Source of the DNA: Actinomyces sp. oral taxon 448 str. F0400
Lineage (GTDB): Bacteria > Actinomycetota > Actinomycetes > Actinomycetales > Actinomycetaceae
Length of the DNA stretch: 64,000 nt
Assembly (NCBI RefSeq): GCF_000220835.1
Contig: NZ_GL985606.1
Span: 2,355,480 to 2,419,479, forward strand
Direction: 5' to 3'
Every line of letters starts with the position of its first letter. The first letter of the stretch is position 1. Position numbers and translations under genes: made by a program. A model generated the notes under the pieces. The model searched no databases, was not told the DNA's origin, and worked only from the letters and a program-made list of their open reading frames with translations. Below, one piece after another: positions 26,758 through 37,239 of the stretch.

Positions 26758-27662
26758 GAGAGGGCCTCCTTCCGTGCAGCGGAGCCCCAGCCTCCGGCGG
26801 ATCCCAGGTCGTGCAGGGCCGCGAGAATCCGGTCGCGGTCCGGGGCATCCATCTGGGCCACGAGGCGCCCGTCGCGCAGGAAGAGGACGGTGTCCGCCCA
26901 GGCGGCGGCATCCGCCTCGTGAGTCACCATGACGACGCTCTGGGCGAAGTCGTCGACAGCCGAGCGCAGGACGGCCAGAACCTGCTCGGTGGTCCGTGAG
27001 TCGAGGTTGCCGGTGGGCTCATCGGCGAAGACGACCGCGGGCCGCCCCACGAGGGAGCGGGCGCAGGCGGTGCGTTGGACCTGGCCGCCGGACAGCTCGG
27101 CGGGTCGGTGGGAGAGCCGGTCCGCGAGCCCGACCGCCTCGACGACCTGATCGAAGCGGCTGCGCTCGACCTTCCGGCGGGCGATGTCCATGGGCAGGGT
27201 GATGTTCTCCCCCGCGGTCAGGGAGGGCACCAGGTTGAAGGACTGGAAGATGAAGCCGATGCGCTCTCGCCGCAGCTTGGTCAGGCGTCTTTGGCTCATC
27301 GAGGTGATCTTCTGGCCATCGAGGTCGATCGACCCGGAGGTGGCGGACTCCAGGCCGGCCAGGCAGTGCATGAGCGTGGACTTGCCCGAGCCGGAGGGCC
27401 CCATGACGGCGGTGAACCGAGCACGCGCAACGGACACGTCCACCTGATCCAGGGCAGTCACCGCGTTCTCCCCGCGCCCGTAGATCTTGGTCAGGGCACG
27501 GGCGGTGACGACGGGATCCTCGACCACACGGTGCGTGAGGAGACCGGACCCCTCACGAGGGCGCGGCTGCCCGTCTCCGCTCCGGTCCTCGTCGTGCCGC
27601 GCCGGATCCGTCCCGTCAGGACGCGAGGCGCCTCGATCGTGCTCGTTGCTCTGCTGACTCAT
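26754..27662 (-). CDS. MacB/LolD-type ABC transporter ATP-binding protein
   Basis: ATPase partner of the FtsX-type permease. 302 residues from ATG 27662 (MSQQSNEHDRG); the frame is open to 27761, but the added residues look non-coding. No ribosome site precedes 27662, so the message may be leaderless. Walker A GPSGSGKSTLMH, signature LSGGQVQRTACAR and Walker B VVFADEPTGNLDS are intact. The first 65 residues are charged low-complexity sequence not needed for the fold. Confidence 0.92.
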   Translation of the reverse strand: MSQQSNEHDRGASRPDGTDPARHDEDRSGDGQPRPREGSGLLTHRVVEDPVVTARALTKIYGRGENAVTALDQVDVSVARARFTAVMGPSGSGKSTLMHCLAGLESATSGSIDLDGQKITSMSQRRLTKLRRERIGFIFQSFNLVPSLTAGENITLPMDIARRKVERSRFDQVVEAVGLADRLSHRPAELSGGQVQRTACARSLVGRPAVVFADEPTGNLDSRTTEQVLAVLRSAVDDFAQSVVMVTHEADAAAWADTVLFLRDGRLVAQMDAPDRDRILAALHDLGSAGGWGSAARKEALS

Positions 27663-27808
27663 GGGGCGTAAGTATGGCAGCGGCGGTTCGTGGTGCCCAT
27701 CGGGGACACCTCCTATCCGCGCATGGGGGACATCCCCCATCACCCCGCCCTGGATCCGCATGGTGGGGCCCCGTCCCCGCGGCGCTCGGCCGCCTCTAGG
27801 ATGGCGCT

Positions 27809-28957
27809 ATGACGCAGACCCCGGTCGACCCCGCCACGTCCCCCGTGTCCCCCGCCCTCTCGGCCGCCGAGGAGGCCTTGGCCACCAGCACCGACGCCGC
27901 CTCGCTGGCGCACTCGGTGACTCGGTCCGCCCAGATCGAGGCCGACCTGGACGTCAACCCGGACCGCTACCGCATGCTCACCGGCGTGCGCCCCACGGGC
28001 AATATGCACCTGGGTCACTACTTCGGCACCATGCACGCGTGGAAGCCGATCCAGGACCGCGGCGTCGACACCTGGATTCTCATCGCCGACTACCAGGTCA
28101 TCACCGACCGCGACGGCGTGGGCCCCATCCGCGAGCGCGTCCTGTCGCTGGTGGCCGACACCCTGGCCGTGGGCGTGGACCCGGACCGCTCGACGATCTT
28201 CACCCACTCGGCCGTGCCCGCGGCCAACCAGCTCATGCTGCCCTTCCTGTCGCTGGTCACCGAGGCCGAACTGCACCGCAACCCCACCGTCAAGGCGGAG
28301 CTGGAAGCCACCAACGGGCGCGCCATGAGCGGGCTGCTGCTGACCTACCCGGTGCACCAGGCGGCCGACATCCTCTTCTGCCAGGCCAATCTCGTGCCGG
28401 TCGGCAAGGATCAGCTCCCGCATCTGGAGCAGGCCCGGCTGATCGCCCAACGCTTCGATAAGCGCTACGGGCGCGCCGTCAAGAAGCACCCGGTCTTCCG
28501 CCGCCCGGAGGCTCTCCTCTCCGAGGCGCCGCTGCTCCTGGGCCTGGACGGGGAGAAGATGAGCAAGTCGCGCGGCAACACCATCGCGCTGCGCATGAGC
28601 GCCGATGAGACCGCCAAGGTCCTCAGGAAGGCGAAGACGGACTCCGACCGGCGCATCACCTATGACTCGGCCGCCCGCCCGGAGGTCGCCAATCTGCTCA
28701 GGCTGGCGTCCTTGTGCGGGGCGGGCGCGCCCGAGGAGCTGGCGGAGCGGATCGGCGACGGCGGGGCGGGGACCCTCAAGAGGATCACGACCGAGGCGGT
28801 CAACGAGTTCTTCGCCCCGATCCGCGCGCGCCGGGCCGAGTTCGCGGCTGACGAAGGGTTCCTGCTCGGCGTGCTCCATGCGGGCAATGAGCGGGCGAAC
28901 GCCGTGGCGAATGAGACGCTGGAGGCCGTGCGCACCGCCATGGGCATGGATTACTGA
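27809..28957 (+). CDS. trpS: Tryptophanyl-tRNA synthetase
   Basis: Class I synthetase that charges tRNA-Trp. 382 residues, longer than the usual 330-350 because of about 45 N-terminal residues rich in Ala/Ser. The HIGH-type motif reads PTGNMHLGHYFG and the KMSKS loop KMSKSRGN. TYPVHQAADILF and VPVGKDQLPHLEQAR are conserved. The GHY form of the first motif resembles the second TrpRS type, which in some bacteria is linked to indolmycin tolerance; the C-terminal part resembles the standard type. Confidence 0.93.
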   Translation: MTQTPVDPATSPVSPALSAAEEALATSTDAASLAHSVTRSAQIEADLDVNPDRYRMLTGVRPTGNMHLGHYFGTMHAWKPIQDRGVDTWILIADYQVITDRDGVGPIRERVLSLVADTLAVGVDPDRSTIFTHSAVPAANQLMLPFLSLVTEAELHRNPTVKAELEATNGRAMSGLLLTYPVHQAADILFCQANLVPVGKDQLPHLEQARLIAQRFDKRYGRAVKKHPVFRRPEALLSEAPLLLGLDGEKMSKSRGNTIALRMSADETAKVLRKAKTDSDRRITYDSAARPEVANLLRLASLCGAGAPEELAERIGDGGAGTLKRITTEAVNEFFAPIRARRAEFAADEGFLLGVLHAGNERANAVANETLEAVRTAMGMDY

Positions 28958-28986
28958 ACCTGTACTGAGACCGCCGGGATCCGTCC

Positions 28987-29273
28987 ATGAGCGACATCGT
29001 TCTGCGCGATCTGGAACCCGAGGAGCTCGATTCACCCGAATTGCGGAGTCAGCTGCGGTCGGCGACTCCCGCAGCCCGGCGTCCTATAAGCACCTCGTGC
29101 TCGCGATCCTCGTGATCTTCATCGTCGTCGGGGCGAGGCGGCCGGGACCCGCGTCCGGCGCGGCCCGACGGCAGGGCTCGGAGGAGGGGGACGCCCGCAC
29201 TGGTCGGGCGGCGTCCTCGCCGGGAGTCGCCGGACAGGCGGAGGCGATGGCGGGACACGCGGTGCGGAGATGA
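28987..29273 (+). pseudogene. Frameshifted small membrane-protein gene (candidate)
   Basis: ATG 28987 opens MSDIVLRDLEPEELDSP and stays open for 42 codons. About 90 bases in, the coding bias moves to another frame (stop at 29271-29273) that encodes one clear membrane helix, HLVLAILVIFIVVGA. Joined by a one-base insertion the two parts would make a small single-helix protein of about 95 residues. It may be a real mutation or a base-calling error. I do not recognise the family. Confidence 0.35.
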
Positions 29274-29299
29274 CGCGGATGGGCATGACCCCGTACGCT
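29270..29299 (+). promoter_or_regulatory. Candidate glgE promoter for a leaderless message
   Basis: ATGACG (29270-29275) and TACGCT (29294-29299) are 18 nt apart and fit -35/-10 boxes. The -10 ends 6 nt before GTG 29306, so transcription would begin at or close to the start codon. Confidence 0.4.
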
Positions 29300-29305
29300 T
29301 GGTCT

Positions 29306-31393
29306 GTGACCGCGAACACCACGCGCAGTGACGCGTCCCAGCCCCCCGTCCCACCGACCTCGGCCCCCGACGTCCCGGTACCGGCGCCCTACTCCCCCAT
29401 CGGCCGCATCCCGGTCATCGAGGTCTTCCCCGTCGTCGAGGACGGGCGCTGGCCGGCCAAGGCCGTACCCGGTGAGGTCATCCCGATCCGCGCCACCGTC
29501 TTCCGAGAGGGCCATGACCGCTTCGGCGCCACCGCCGTTCTCGTGCGTCCCGACGGCACCGACGGCCCCAGCGCACGGATGTACGAGATCGCCGCCGGCC
29601 TGGACCGCTACGAGGCCCGTCTGGCGCCCGACACCCCCGGTGACTGGGGGTTGCGGGTCGAGGGCTGGTCGGACCCCTACGCCACGTGGGCGCACGCGGC
29701 CGGCATCAAGGTGCCCGCCGGCATCGATGTCGCCCTCATGCTCGAGGAGGGCGCGCGCGTGCTTCAGCGCGCCGCCGAGGTCCCCGGCCGGCAGGTCGAC
29801 GACGTCGACGCCCTGCAATCAGCCGCAGGGCGTCTACGCGATCAGACCCGCTCCGACGACGAGCGGCTGGCCGCGGGCATGTCCGAGGCCGTGATCGCCG
29901 CCCTGAGCCGCCTGCCCCTGCGCGACCACGTCTCGCCGAGTCCCACCTACCCCCTCCAGGTGGATCGCGAGCGGGCCCTGGCCGGATCCTGGTACGAGAT
30001 CTTCCCGCGATCACTGGGTGCGACCACCGACGCCCGCGGCCATTGGCGCACCGGCACGCTGCGCAGCGCCACCACGCATCTGGATCGCATCGCGGCCATG
30101 GGATTCGACGTCCTCTACCTCACCCCGATCTCCCCCATCGGCGCCACCAACCGCAAGGGCCGCAACAACACCCTCAACGCGCGCGAGGACGACCCGGGCT
30201 CGCCCTACGGCATCGGCTCACCCGCCGGCGGTCACGATGCGATCCACCCGGACCTGGGCACCTTCGTCGACTTCGACGCCCTGGTCGCGCGCGCACGCGA
30301 CCTCGGTATGGAGGTGGCCCTGGACCTGGCCCTCCAGTGCTCCCCGGACCACCCGTGGGTGAGTGAGCACCCGGAGTGGTTCACGATTCTGGCCGACGGC
30401 TCGATCGCCTACGCGGAGAATCCGCCCAAGAAGTATCAGGATATCTACCCCCTGAATTTCGACAACGACCCCGAGGGCATTTACGCCGCGATTCTTCAGG
30501 TCGTGCGCACCTGGATCGATCACGGTGTGACGATCTTCCGAGTGGACAATCCACACACCAAGCCGCTGACCTTCTGGCAGCGTCTGCTGCGCGAGGTCCG
30601 CTCGACCAACCCCGAGGTGCTGTTCCTGGCCGAGGCCTTCACCCGCCCGGCGATGATGCGCACCTTGGGGGAGATCGGCTTCCACCAGTCCTACACCTAC
30701 TTCGCCTGGCGCAACACCAAGGAGGAGCTGACCGACTACATGGTCGAGCTCTCCCAGGACACGGCCCATATCCTGCGCCCCGCGTTCTGGCCGACCACCC
30801 ACGACATCCTCACTCCCTTCATGACCAACGGCAAGGTCCCGGCCTTCAAGCTGCGTGCCGTCCTGGCCGCGACCATGTCGCCGACATGGGGCATCTACTC
30901 GGGCTACGAGCTGGCCGAGTCGGTTCCGCGCCCCGGATTCGAGGAGCAGCTCAACAACGAGAAGTACGAGTTCAAGCGGCGAGATTTCGCCGCTGCGCGT
31001 ATCAATGGCATCGAGGAACTGCTCACGCGTCTGAATGCCGCTCGCGTCGCCCACCCGGCTCTGCGCCAGCTGCGCGACGTGTGGTTCCACGGCACGAGCG
31101 ACGACGCCCTGATCGCCTACTCCAAACGGATCGACGCCGCCCACTGCCCCACGGGGGAGGACGACGTCGTGCTCACCGTCGTCAACTTGGATCCGCACGG
31201 GGCTCGCGAGGGCGAGGTCTACCTCAACCTCGAGCAGTTGGGCCTGCCCGCGGGCACCGACGGCTCGCGCCCGGTGCTGCGGGTGACCGACGAGCTGACC
31301 GGCGACGAGTTCGAGTGGAGCGGTACCAATTACGTGCGTCTGGATCCCTTCGGCGGCCAGGTGGCGCACGTCCTGCGCGTCGAACCTTTGTGA
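29306..31393 (+). CDS. glgE: Maltosyltransferase GlgE (alpha-1,4-glucan:maltose-1-phosphate)
   Basis: GH13_3 enzyme that transfers maltose from maltose-1-phosphate to the growing alpha-glucan. 695 residues from GTG 29306; an in-frame ATG at 29270 would add 12 residues. The N-terminal domain (GRIPVIEVFPVVEDGRWPAK) and the signature KGRNNTLNA are as in Streptomyces GlgE. The catalytic pair is D414 in RVDNPHTKP and E443 in LAEAFTRP, spaced 29 residues as in the known enzyme. ENPPKKYQDIYP is strictly conserved in the family. It heads glgE-treS-mak. Confidence 0.96.
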   Translation: MTANTTRSDASQPPVPPTSAPDVPVPAPYSPIGRIPVIEVFPVVEDGRWPAKAVPGEVIPIRATVFREGHDRFGATAVLVRPDGTDGPSARMYEIAAGLDRYEARLAPDTPGDWGLRVEGWSDPYATWAHAAGIKVPAGIDVALMLEEGARVLQRAAEVPGRQVDDVDALQSAAGRLRDQTRSDDERLAAGMSEAVIAALSRLPLRDHVSPSPTYPLQVDRERALAGSWYEIFPRSLGATTDARGHWRTGTLRSATTHLDRIAAMGFDVLYLTPISPIGATNRKGRNNTLNAREDDPGSPYGIGSPAGGHDAIHPDLGTFVDFDALVARARDLGMEVALDLALQCSPDHPWVSEHPEWFTILADGSIAYAENPPKKYQDIYPLNFDNDPEGIYAAILQVVRTWIDHGVTIFRVDNPHTKPLTFWQRLLREVRSTNPEVLFLAEAFTRPAMMRTLGEIGFHQSYTYFAWRNTKEELTDYMVELSQDTAHILRPAFWPTTHDILTPFMTNGKVPAFKLRAVLAATMSPTWGIYSGYELAESVPRPGFEEQLNNEKYEFKRRDFAAARINGIEELLTRLNAARVAHPALRQLRDVWFHGTSDDALIAYSKRIDAAHCPTGEDDVVLTVVNLDPHGAREGEVYLNLEQLGLPAGTDGSRPVLRVTDELTGDEFEWSGTNYVRLDPFGGQVAHVLRVEPL

Positions 31394-31501
31394 GGCCCGG
31401 CGCGCGGTCGGGGCGGGGTGGTCCCCATCGTCCCGACCGCGTGCCACGGTCCCTCCTCCTCCGCCGCACATCCCCTCGCCGCTCGTCCTCGAAAGGTCAT
31501 C

Positions 31502-33349
31502 GTGTCCGTTCCCTTCCCGTCGGCACCCGCCCTCCCGGCGTCCGTCGCCGTCCCCGCCCTCGACGCGTATCCGGCGCTCCTGCCGGCCACGCCGAGCGGG
31601 TCCGCAATCGCGGGGCGGTCCTTCGAGTCCAGGATGTTCATCCCGGGCGTCCCCAACCTGCCGATCCAGCCGCGGCCGGGCCTGTCGTCGGATCCGCAGT
31701 GGTTCCGCACAGCCGTGTTCTACGAGGCGCTGCTGCGCTCCTTCGCGGACTCCGACGGCGACGGGGTCGGTGACTTCCGGGGGCTGGCCTCCCGTCTGGA
31801 CTACCTGGCGTGGCTGGGCGTGAATGCGCTGTGGATTCCGCCCTTCTATCCCTCCCCCATGCGCGACGGCGGCTACGACATCTCCGACTACACGGGCATC
31901 GACCCGCGCTACGGCACCATGGAGGACTTCCGCGACCTGGTCCACCAGGCCCATGAGCGCGGCATCCGCGTCGTCATCGACATGGTCCTCAACCACACCT
32001 CCGACGTCCACCCCTGGTTCCAGGCCTCGCGCTCGGACCCCGACGGACCCTTCGGTGATTTCTACGTGTGGGCCGACGACGATTCCGGCTACGCCGGCAC
32101 CCGGATCATCTTCGTGGATTCTGAGGAGTCGAACTGGTCCTACGATGTCGAGCGCGGTCAGTTCTTCTGGCACCGGTTCTTCTCCCACCAGCCCGATCTC
32201 AACTACAACAATCCGGCCGTGGTCGAGGCCATCCACGACGTCATCCGCTTCTGGGCGCGTACCGGCGTCGACGGGTTCCGCCTGGACGCCATCCCCTACC
32301 TGGCCGAGGAGGAGGGCACCAACTGCGAGAACCTGCCGGGCACGCACGACGTCATCGCGGGTATCCGCAGGATGCTCGACCAGGAGTTCCCGGGCACGAT
32401 CACGATCGCCGAGGCCAACCAGTGGCCGGCCGACGTCGTGGAGTATTTCGGTACCCCCGAGACCCCCGAGTGCACGATGTGCTTCCACTTCCCGGTCATG
32501 CCGCGCATCTACTACGCCCTGCGTCAGGGGTCGGCGACCGCCATCCGCTGGGTGCTCGAGCGCACTCCGGCGATCCCGGCGCACGGCCAGTGGGGCACGT
32601 TCCTGCGCAACCACGACGAACTGACCCTGGAGATGGTCACCGACGACGAGCGCACCATGATGTATCGGTGGTACGCCCCCGAGGATCGCATGCGCGCCAA
32701 CATCGGCATCCGGCGGCGTCTGGCGCCCCTGCTGGACGCCTCGCGCACCGAGACCGAGCTCGCCATGGCGCTACTGCTCTCCCTGCCGGGCTCGCCCTGC
32801 CTGTACTACGGCGACGAGATCGGGATGGGTGAGAACATCTGGCTGGAGGACCGCGACGCCGTGCGCACCCCCATGCAGTGGGACGAGTCGCCGAACATGG
32901 GATTCTCCACCGCGCCCGATCCGGGTGCGCTGACCCTGCCCATCATTCAGGTGCCCGGCTACCGGCACATGACGGTCTCCACCGAGCTGCGGCGCCCCGA
33001 TTCCCTGCTGCACTGGACCCGCCGCATGCTCCATGTGCGCCGGGCCCACCCCGTGCTGGGCCGCGGCCAGTTCCTCTTGCGGGACACATCGGACGATGCC
33101 GTGCTGGCCCACACGCGTCATGAGGCCCTGGGTCCCGGCGGGGAGCCGGGGGAAACGCTGTTGTGCGTGGCCAACCTGGCCGATTCGCCCCGCTGCGTGA
33201 GCGTCGAGCTACCGGACCTGGCAGGCCGGAGAACCACCGACGTCCTGGGCGGGGCTGTCTTCCCCGACATCGGGTGCGACGGGCGCCTGACGCTTACGCT
33301 GGGCGCCCGAGGCTACTACTGGTTGTCCGTCGGACCGACACTGGAATAG
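31502..33349 (+). CDS. treS: Trehalose synthase TreS
   Basis: GH13 enzyme interconverting trehalose and maltose; it feeds maltose to the maltokinase downstream. 615 residues from GTG 31502, with GAAAGG 6 nt upstream; the open frame to 31418 has no ribosome site. The catalytic residues are D262 in GFRLDAIPYL, E304 in IAEANQWP and the Asp in FLRNHDELTLEM. It starts with about 60 variable residues before FIPGVPNLPIQ. It is not fused to the kinase, unlike some relatives. Confidence 0.95.
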   Translation: MSVPFPSAPALPASVAVPALDAYPALLPATPSGSAIAGRSFESRMFIPGVPNLPIQPRPGLSSDPQWFRTAVFYEALLRSFADSDGDGVGDFRGLASRLDYLAWLGVNALWIPPFYPSPMRDGGYDISDYTGIDPRYGTMEDFRDLVHQAHERGIRVVIDMVLNHTSDVHPWFQASRSDPDGPFGDFYVWADDDSGYAGTRIIFVDSEESNWSYDVERGQFFWHRFFSHQPDLNYNNPAVVEAIHDVIRFWARTGVDGFRLDAIPYLAEEEGTNCENLPGTHDVIAGIRRMLDQEFPGTITIAEANQWPADVVEYFGTPETPECTMCFHFPVMPRIYYALRQGSATAIRWVLERTPAIPAHGQWGTFLRNHDELTLEMVTDDERTMMYRWYAPEDRMRANIGIRRRLAPLLDASRTETELAMALLLSLPGSPCLYYGDEIGMGENIWLEDRDAVRTPMQWDESPNMGFSTAPDPGALTLPIIQVPGYRHMTVSTELRRPDSLLHWTRRMLHVRRAHPVLGRGQFLLRDTSDDAVLAHTRHEALGPGGEPGETLLCVANLADSPRCVSVELPDLAGRRTTDVLGGAVFPDIGCDGRLTLTLGARGYYWLSVGPTLE

Positions 33350-33359
33350 GAGGCTTGAA

Positions 33360-34913
33360 ATGACAATGCGCCCATGCCCCGCGGATGCGGTGGGAGGCCG
33401 GCAGCCGGCCTGGCCCGACGACGGGGCGCTCCTGGCGGCCCTGGCCCCGTGGATGGCTGAGCGACGTTGGTACCCGCTCAAGGGGGACGCCGCTCCGGCC
33501 CCCGGATCGCTGAGTCTCGTCGGCTCGTGGGATCTGGCGCCGGGCGTGCGCGACCTGCTCGTCGCCGTCCCCCGCCCGGAGGGCTCGCGCGTGCTGGTCC
33601 ACGTCCCGCTCGTGCTCGAGCCCCCCGGCGCCCTGGAGGCCCACCGGGTCCGCGGCGAGACCCCGGGAGGCGAAGGGCTCCTCGCCACGGGCTCCGACGG
33701 CGTCGCAGTCGCCCTGGTCGACGGGCCGCACCACCCCGCTTTCTGGCGGGCCTGGGCCCGAGCGGCCGCGGCCGCGGGCACCACCCTGGACGGCCCCGGC
33801 GCCCGGGCGATCGTCCAGCGCGCCGAGCGACTGCGAGTGACCACGGGCGAGCAGTCCAACACCAGCGTGGTCCTGCCCGCCCCGACGCCCGGGCAGCGGG
33901 CGGGCGGCGAGGAGGATGCGGCGGCCGGCGATCTGATCGTCAAACTCTTCCGAGTGCTGGCGCCCGGCCGCAACCCCGACGTCGAGGTCTCGGTGGCGCT
34001 GGCCGGCGACGGCTGGGACCGGGTGCGCACGCCGGTGGCCTGGTCGACGTTGACCTGGGCCGACCCGCTCACCGGCGTCGAGACCGTGGCCGATGCGGCG
34101 GTGGCCTGCTCCTTCATCCCGCGCGCCGACGACGGCTTCGAGCTGTTCTGCTCCCTGGCCGCCGACGACGACGGACCGCGCGGCCCGATCCGCACCCGCA
34201 CGCTGGCCCTGGCCGCGGACCTGGGGGTCACGACCGCCCAGATGCATCACCATCTGGCCCGCGCGCTGGGCGTCAGCGAGCCGCCGGCGGCGGCCGAGCT
34301 GGCGCAGGCCCTGCGTGATCGCGCCGCCTGGGCCCTCCGGGAGGTCCCGACCGTGGCTGACCGCCTGCCCGGTCTGGACGGCACGATCGAACGGGTCCTC
34401 TCCCGACTGGCCGCTCTGGAGCGGCTCGCCCCGGCCACACGCATCCACGGCGACTACCACCTCGGGCAGACCCTCCACGAAATCGTCGAACCGGAGGCGG
34501 GTGAGGGCCGTTGGTTCATCCTCGATTTCGAGGGCGAGCCGCTGCGGCCCCTGGCCGAGCGCAGGAAGCCGGATCAGCCGCTGCGGGACGTCGCCGGGAT
34601 GCTACGGTCCTTCGATTACGCCGCGGCCGTCGGCGGGGCCGATGACCCCGGCTGGCTCGACGCCGTGCGCGACGCCTATCGCACCGCCTACACCGCCTAT
34701 GAGAACTGCGAGAGGACCGGCGGGGGGACCCGCCGGGAGGCGTCCCCCGGGCGGGAGGAGGCCGACGCGCGGGCCCGCGGCGTCCTGCTGACCGCGCTCG
34801 AGCTGGACAAAGCCCTCTACGAGGCCGTCTACGAAGCGCGCAATCGCCCCGATTGGATTGAGATCCCCCTGCGAGGGCTGCGTCGTATCCTCACCGCGGA
34901 GGCCTCCGCCTGA
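33360..34913 (+). CDS. mak: Maltokinase
   Basis: ATP-dependent kinase that makes maltose-1-phosphate, the GlgE donor. 517 residues, longer than the roughly 455 of mycobacterial Mak because of Gly/Ala/Glu-rich insertions. The kinase catalytic loop is RIHGDYHLGQTL (HGD), followed by the metal-binding ILDFEGEP; WMAERRWYPLKG is the typical N-terminal motif. It starts 10 nt after treS with AGGAGG just before the ATG. Confidence 0.93.
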   Translation: MTMRPCPADAVGGRQPAWPDDGALLAALAPWMAERRWYPLKGDAAPAPGSLSLVGSWDLAPGVRDLLVAVPRPEGSRVLVHVPLVLEPPGALEAHRVRGETPGGEGLLATGSDGVAVALVDGPHHPAFWRAWARAAAAAGTTLDGPGARAIVQRAERLRVTTGEQSNTSVVLPAPTPGQRAGGEEDAAAGDLIVKLFRVLAPGRNPDVEVSVALAGDGWDRVRTPVAWSTLTWADPLTGVETVADAAVACSFIPRADDGFELFCSLAADDDGPRGPIRTRTLALAADLGVTTAQMHHHLARALGVSEPPAAAELAQALRDRAAWALREVPTVADRLPGLDGTIERVLSRLAALERLAPATRIHGDYHLGQTLHEIVEPEAGEGRWFILDFEGEPLRPLAERRKPDQPLRDVAGMLRSFDYAAAVGGADDPGWLDAVRDAYRTAYTAYENCERTGGGTRREASPGREEADARARGVLLTALELDKALYEAVYEARNRPDWIEIPLRGLRRILTAEASA

Positions 34914-34940
34914 ACGAGGAGGCCCGGACTCATCATCTCG

Positions 34941-34969
34941 TTCCGATACATCCGATATCCTGGTATAAA
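34941..34969 (+). promoter_or_regulatory. Candidate glgB promoter
   Basis: TATAAA (34964-34969) stands 17 nt after TTCCGA (34941-34946) in the gap between mak and glgB. The -10 is good and the -35 weak. It would allow glgB to be expressed separately from glgE-treS-mak. Confidence 0.5.
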
Positions 34970-35009
34970 GTCCCCCCATCACCCGCCTCCCGCATGGAAG
35001 AGTGTGACC

Positions 35010-37223
35010 ATGACCGACGTTGCCACACCTGAGCCCGCCCGCACGCCCGTCCATGTGGACCCATGGATTCTCGCCGACGTCGCCTACGCGCGATACCACA
35101 ACCCACACGAGGTCCTCGGTGCGCACGTCGGGGAGGACGGTGTCACGATCCGCACGGTGCGGCACCTGGCCGACGCCGTGGCCGTCGTCACCGCCGAGGG
35201 CGTCTTCCCCGCCGAGCACGAGCAGGATGGTGTATGGGTGGCGGTCGTTCCCGGCCAGACCGTGCCCGACTATCGCATCGAGGTGACTTACGGGGAGGAG
35301 ACCACGACGGTTGACGACCCGTACCGTTTCCTGCCGACCCTGGGCGAGATGGACACCTACCTCATCTCCGAGGGCCGCCACGAGGGTCTGTGGGAGGTTC
35401 TCGGCGCTCACCTCAAGCACTATTCCGGCCCCATGGGCGAGGTGGAGGGCGTCGCCTTCGCCGTCTGGGCCCCCAACGCCCGTGCGGTGCGCGTCGTCGG
35501 CGACTTCAACTACTGGGACGGTACCGCGTCGGCTATGCGCTCCCTGGGCGCCTCGGGCGTGTGGGAGCTGTTCGTGCCGGGCGTGGGCGTGGGCGCCCGC
35601 TACAAGTTCGAGCTGTGCTTCTCCGACGGATCCTGGCACCAGAAGGCCGACCCGCTGGCCCGCGCCACCGAGGTGCCCCCGGCCACGGCGAGCGTGGTGA
35701 CCGACCGCTTCCACGAGTGGGGCGACGCCGACTGGATGGCCAAGCGCGCCATCACCGACCCGCATTCGGGCCCCATGAGCATCTACGAGGTGCACGTCGG
35801 GTCATGGCGGCAGGGCCTGGGCTACCGCGGTCTGGCCGACGAGCTCGTCCCCTACGTCAAAGAGGCCGGCTTCACTCACGTGGAGTTCCTGCCGGTGGCC
35901 GAGCACCCCTTCGGCGGGTCCTGGGGATATCAGATCACCGGCTACTACGCGCCCACGGCGCGCTTCGGCACCCCCGACGATTTCAGGTACTTGGTGGATC
36001 AGCTCCACCAGGCGGGCATCGGTGTCATCCTGGACTGGGTGCCGGCTCACTTCCCCAAGGACGACTGGGCCCTGGCCCGGTTCGACGGCACCGCCCTGTA
36101 CGAGGATCCGGACCCCCAGCGCGGCGAACACCCGGATTGGGGCACCTACGTCTTCAACTTCGGCCGCAACGAGGTGCGCAATTTCCTGGTGGCCAACGCC
36201 CTGTACTGGATGGGGGAGTTCCATGCCGACGGCCTGCGCGTGGACGCCGTCGCCTCCATGCTCTACCTGGACTACTCGCGCGAGGAGGGTCAGTGGCATC
36301 CCAACCAGTTCGGAGGCCGGGAGAATCTCGAGGCGATCAGCTTCCTCCAGGAGGCCACGGCGACGGCCTACCGGAAGAATCCGGGCACGGTCATGATCGC
36401 CGAAGAGTCCACCGCCTGGCCGGGCGTGACGGCTCCCACCGAGTACGGCGGCCTCGGTTTCGGATTGAAGTGGAACATGGGGTGGATGAATGACACCCTG
36501 CGCTACCTGGCGGAAGAGCCCATCAACCGCCGCTATCACCACGGGGAGTTGACCTTCTCCCTGGTGTACGCCTTCTCCGAACAGTTCGTCCTGCCGATGA
36601 GCCACGACGAGGTCGTCCACGGCAAGGGGTCCCTGCTGTCGAAGATGCCCGGCGACCCCTGGCAGGAGCTGGCGGGGCTGCGCGCCCTGTACGCCTACCA
36701 GTGGTCTCACCCGGGCAAGCAGCTGCTGTTCATGGGTCAGGAGTTCGGCCAGGGCGCCGAGTGGAATGCGGAGAACTCGCTGGACTGGTGGATCCTGGAT
36801 GACCCGGGCCATCAGGAGTTGCTCAAGCTGGTCAGTGACCTCAACCGCTTCTACACCGAGTCCCCGGCACTGTGGGCGGACGATTTCTCCCATCGGGGCT
36901 TCGAATGGATCGAGGCGGGCGACGGCGATCACAACGTCCTGTCCTACTTGCGCAAGGGCACCGGCCCCGACGGACGCGCCGACTTGATGGTCGCGGTCAT
37001 TAACTTCGCCGGCACTCCGCATGAGGGATACCGGGTCGGCCTGCCGTTCGCCGGCGGTTGGGACGAGGTCATCAACACCGACGCCCCCGAGTACGGCGGC
37101 TCCGGCGTGGTCAATCTGGGGCACGTCGAAGCCGAGGAGCTGCCGTGGAACGGCCGCCCGGCTTCGGTGCGGCTGCGCGTGCCCCCGCTCGGCGCCGTCT
37201 TCCTGCGCCCCTCTCAGGACTGA
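35010..37223 (+). CDS. glgB: Glycogen branching enzyme GlgB
   Basis: GH13 enzyme forming alpha-1,6 branches. 737 residues from ATG 35010, with GGAAGAG 7 nt upstream. Domain order: N1 domain (about 10-110), CBM48 (about 120-225; [22 protein letters not shown]), barrel, and C-terminal all-beta domain. The catalytic residues are D412 in [11 protein letters not shown] and E465 in [24 protein letters not shown] carries the third acid. It follows mak in the same direction. Confidence 0.97.
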   Translation: MTDVATPEPARTPVHVDPWILADVAYARYHNPHEVLGAHVGEDGVTIRTVRHLADAVAVVTAEGVFPAEHEQDGVWVAVVPGQTVPDYRIEVTYGEETTTVDDPYRFLPTLGEMDTYLISEGRHEGLWEVLGAHLKHYSGPMGEVEGVAFAVWAPNARAVRVVGDFNYWDGTASAMRSLGASGVWELFVPGVGVGARYKFELCFSDGSWHQKADPLARATEVPPATASVVTDRFHEWGDADWMAKRAITDPHSGPMSIYEVHVGSWRQGLGYRGLADELVPYVKEAGFTHVEFLPVAEHPFGGSWGYQITGYYAPTARFGTPDDFRYLVDQLHQAGIGVILDWVPAHFPKDDWALARFDGTALYEDPDPQRGEHPDWGTYVFNFGRNEVRNFLVANALYWMGEFHADGLRVDAVASMLYLDYSREEGQWHPNQFGGRENLEAISFLQEATATAYRKNPGTVMIAEESTAWPGVTAPTEYGGLGFGLKWNMGWMNDTLRYLAEEPINRRYHHGELTFSLVYAFSEQFVLPMSHDEVVHGKGSLLSKMPGDPWQELAGLRALYAYQWSHPGKQLLFMGQEFGQGAEWNAENSLDWWILDDPGHQELLKLVSDLNRFYTESPALWADDFSHRGFEWIEAGDGDHNVLSYLRKGTGPDGRADLMVAVINFAGTPHEGYRVGLPFAGGWDEVINTDAPEYGGSGVVNLGHVEAEELPWNGRPASVRLRVPPLGAVFLRPSQD

Positions 37224-37239
37224 GGCGGGCCGGAGGCCA

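Noticed and set aside
30218-32614. 798-codon minus-strand frame over glgE/treS
   Set aside because: It is a shadow of two well-supported plus-strand enzymes in high-GC DNA. The same applies to the long antisense frames over glgP, pfk, purH and the ABC genes.
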